DNA of 14,210 nt from Ignavibacteriaceae bacterium (GTDB lineage Bacteria > Bacteroidota > Ignavibacteria > Ignavibacteriales > Ignavibacteriaceae): contig JAIOIM010000332.1 in assembly GCA_019912505.1 (NCBI GenBank), positions 1 through 14,210 of the forward strand, given 5' to 3'. The notes beneath the pieces are model-generated. The model did not search any database and was not told where the DNA came from. It worked only from the letters and a program-made list of their open reading frames with translations. This document shows, in pieces, positions 14,191-14,210 of this stretch; the stretch's first letter is position 1; each line of letters opens with the position of its first letter. Position numbers and translations under genes: made by a program.

Positions 14191-14210
14191 AAGTGAAGTG
14201 GATAGATAGG

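Overview
The window looks like chromosomal DNA from a member of the Ignavibacteriota (Bacteroidota/Chlorobi assemblage). The best evidence is two secreted proteins that end in the NYPNPFNPST...GVYFYR...TKKMVLLR type of C-terminal domain used as an export signal by the type IX secretion system (T9SS). The AT-rich intergenic DNA and one Bacteroidota-style promoter candidate (TAnnTTTG) agree with this. The assignment rests on recognition of these motifs, not on a search.

Layout. (1) Positions 1-2305: the 3' part of a large T9SS cargo gene, probably cut by the window edge. (2) 2602-3861: a beta-ketoacyl-ACP synthase II gene (fabF) standing apart from other fatty-acid genes. (3) 4078-5391, minus strand and convergent with fabF: a second T9SS cargo with a signal peptide and six Asp-box (BNR) repeats. 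(4) 5392-6002: a 611-bp divergent intergenic region with several small inverted repeats. (5) 6003-11996: a complete pyruvate dehydrogenase cluster, aceE (homodimeric E1) - aceF (E2 with two lipoyl domains) - lpdA (E3), ended by a good intrinsic terminator at 12041-12067. (6) 12290-14190: an Lrp/AsnC-family regulator 14 bp upstream of a type I glutamine synthetase gene (glnA), very likely co-transcribed.

How the genes fit together. The PDH cluster converts pyruvate to acetyl-CoA, which feeds the TCA cycle and fatty-acid synthesis; FabF acts in chain elongation. The Lrp-glnA pair is a nitrogen-assimilation unit in which the regulator probably senses an amino acid and controls glnA. The two cargo proteins are surface or secreted proteins of unknown substrate.

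The core genes are ordinary. The unusual content is a set of short repeat elements: an 11-bp-stem palindrome read in frame inside the C-terminal domain of the first cargo; a 7-nt tandem array (ATTGACY x4) read in frame at the same loop of the second cargo's C-terminal domain; a second heptamer array (ATTGTAC type) between the convergent genes; and a 93-nt element with inverted termini, built from degenerate 9-10-nt units, between aceF and lpdA. I see no CRISPR array, tRNA, rRNA, insertion sequence or defence system.
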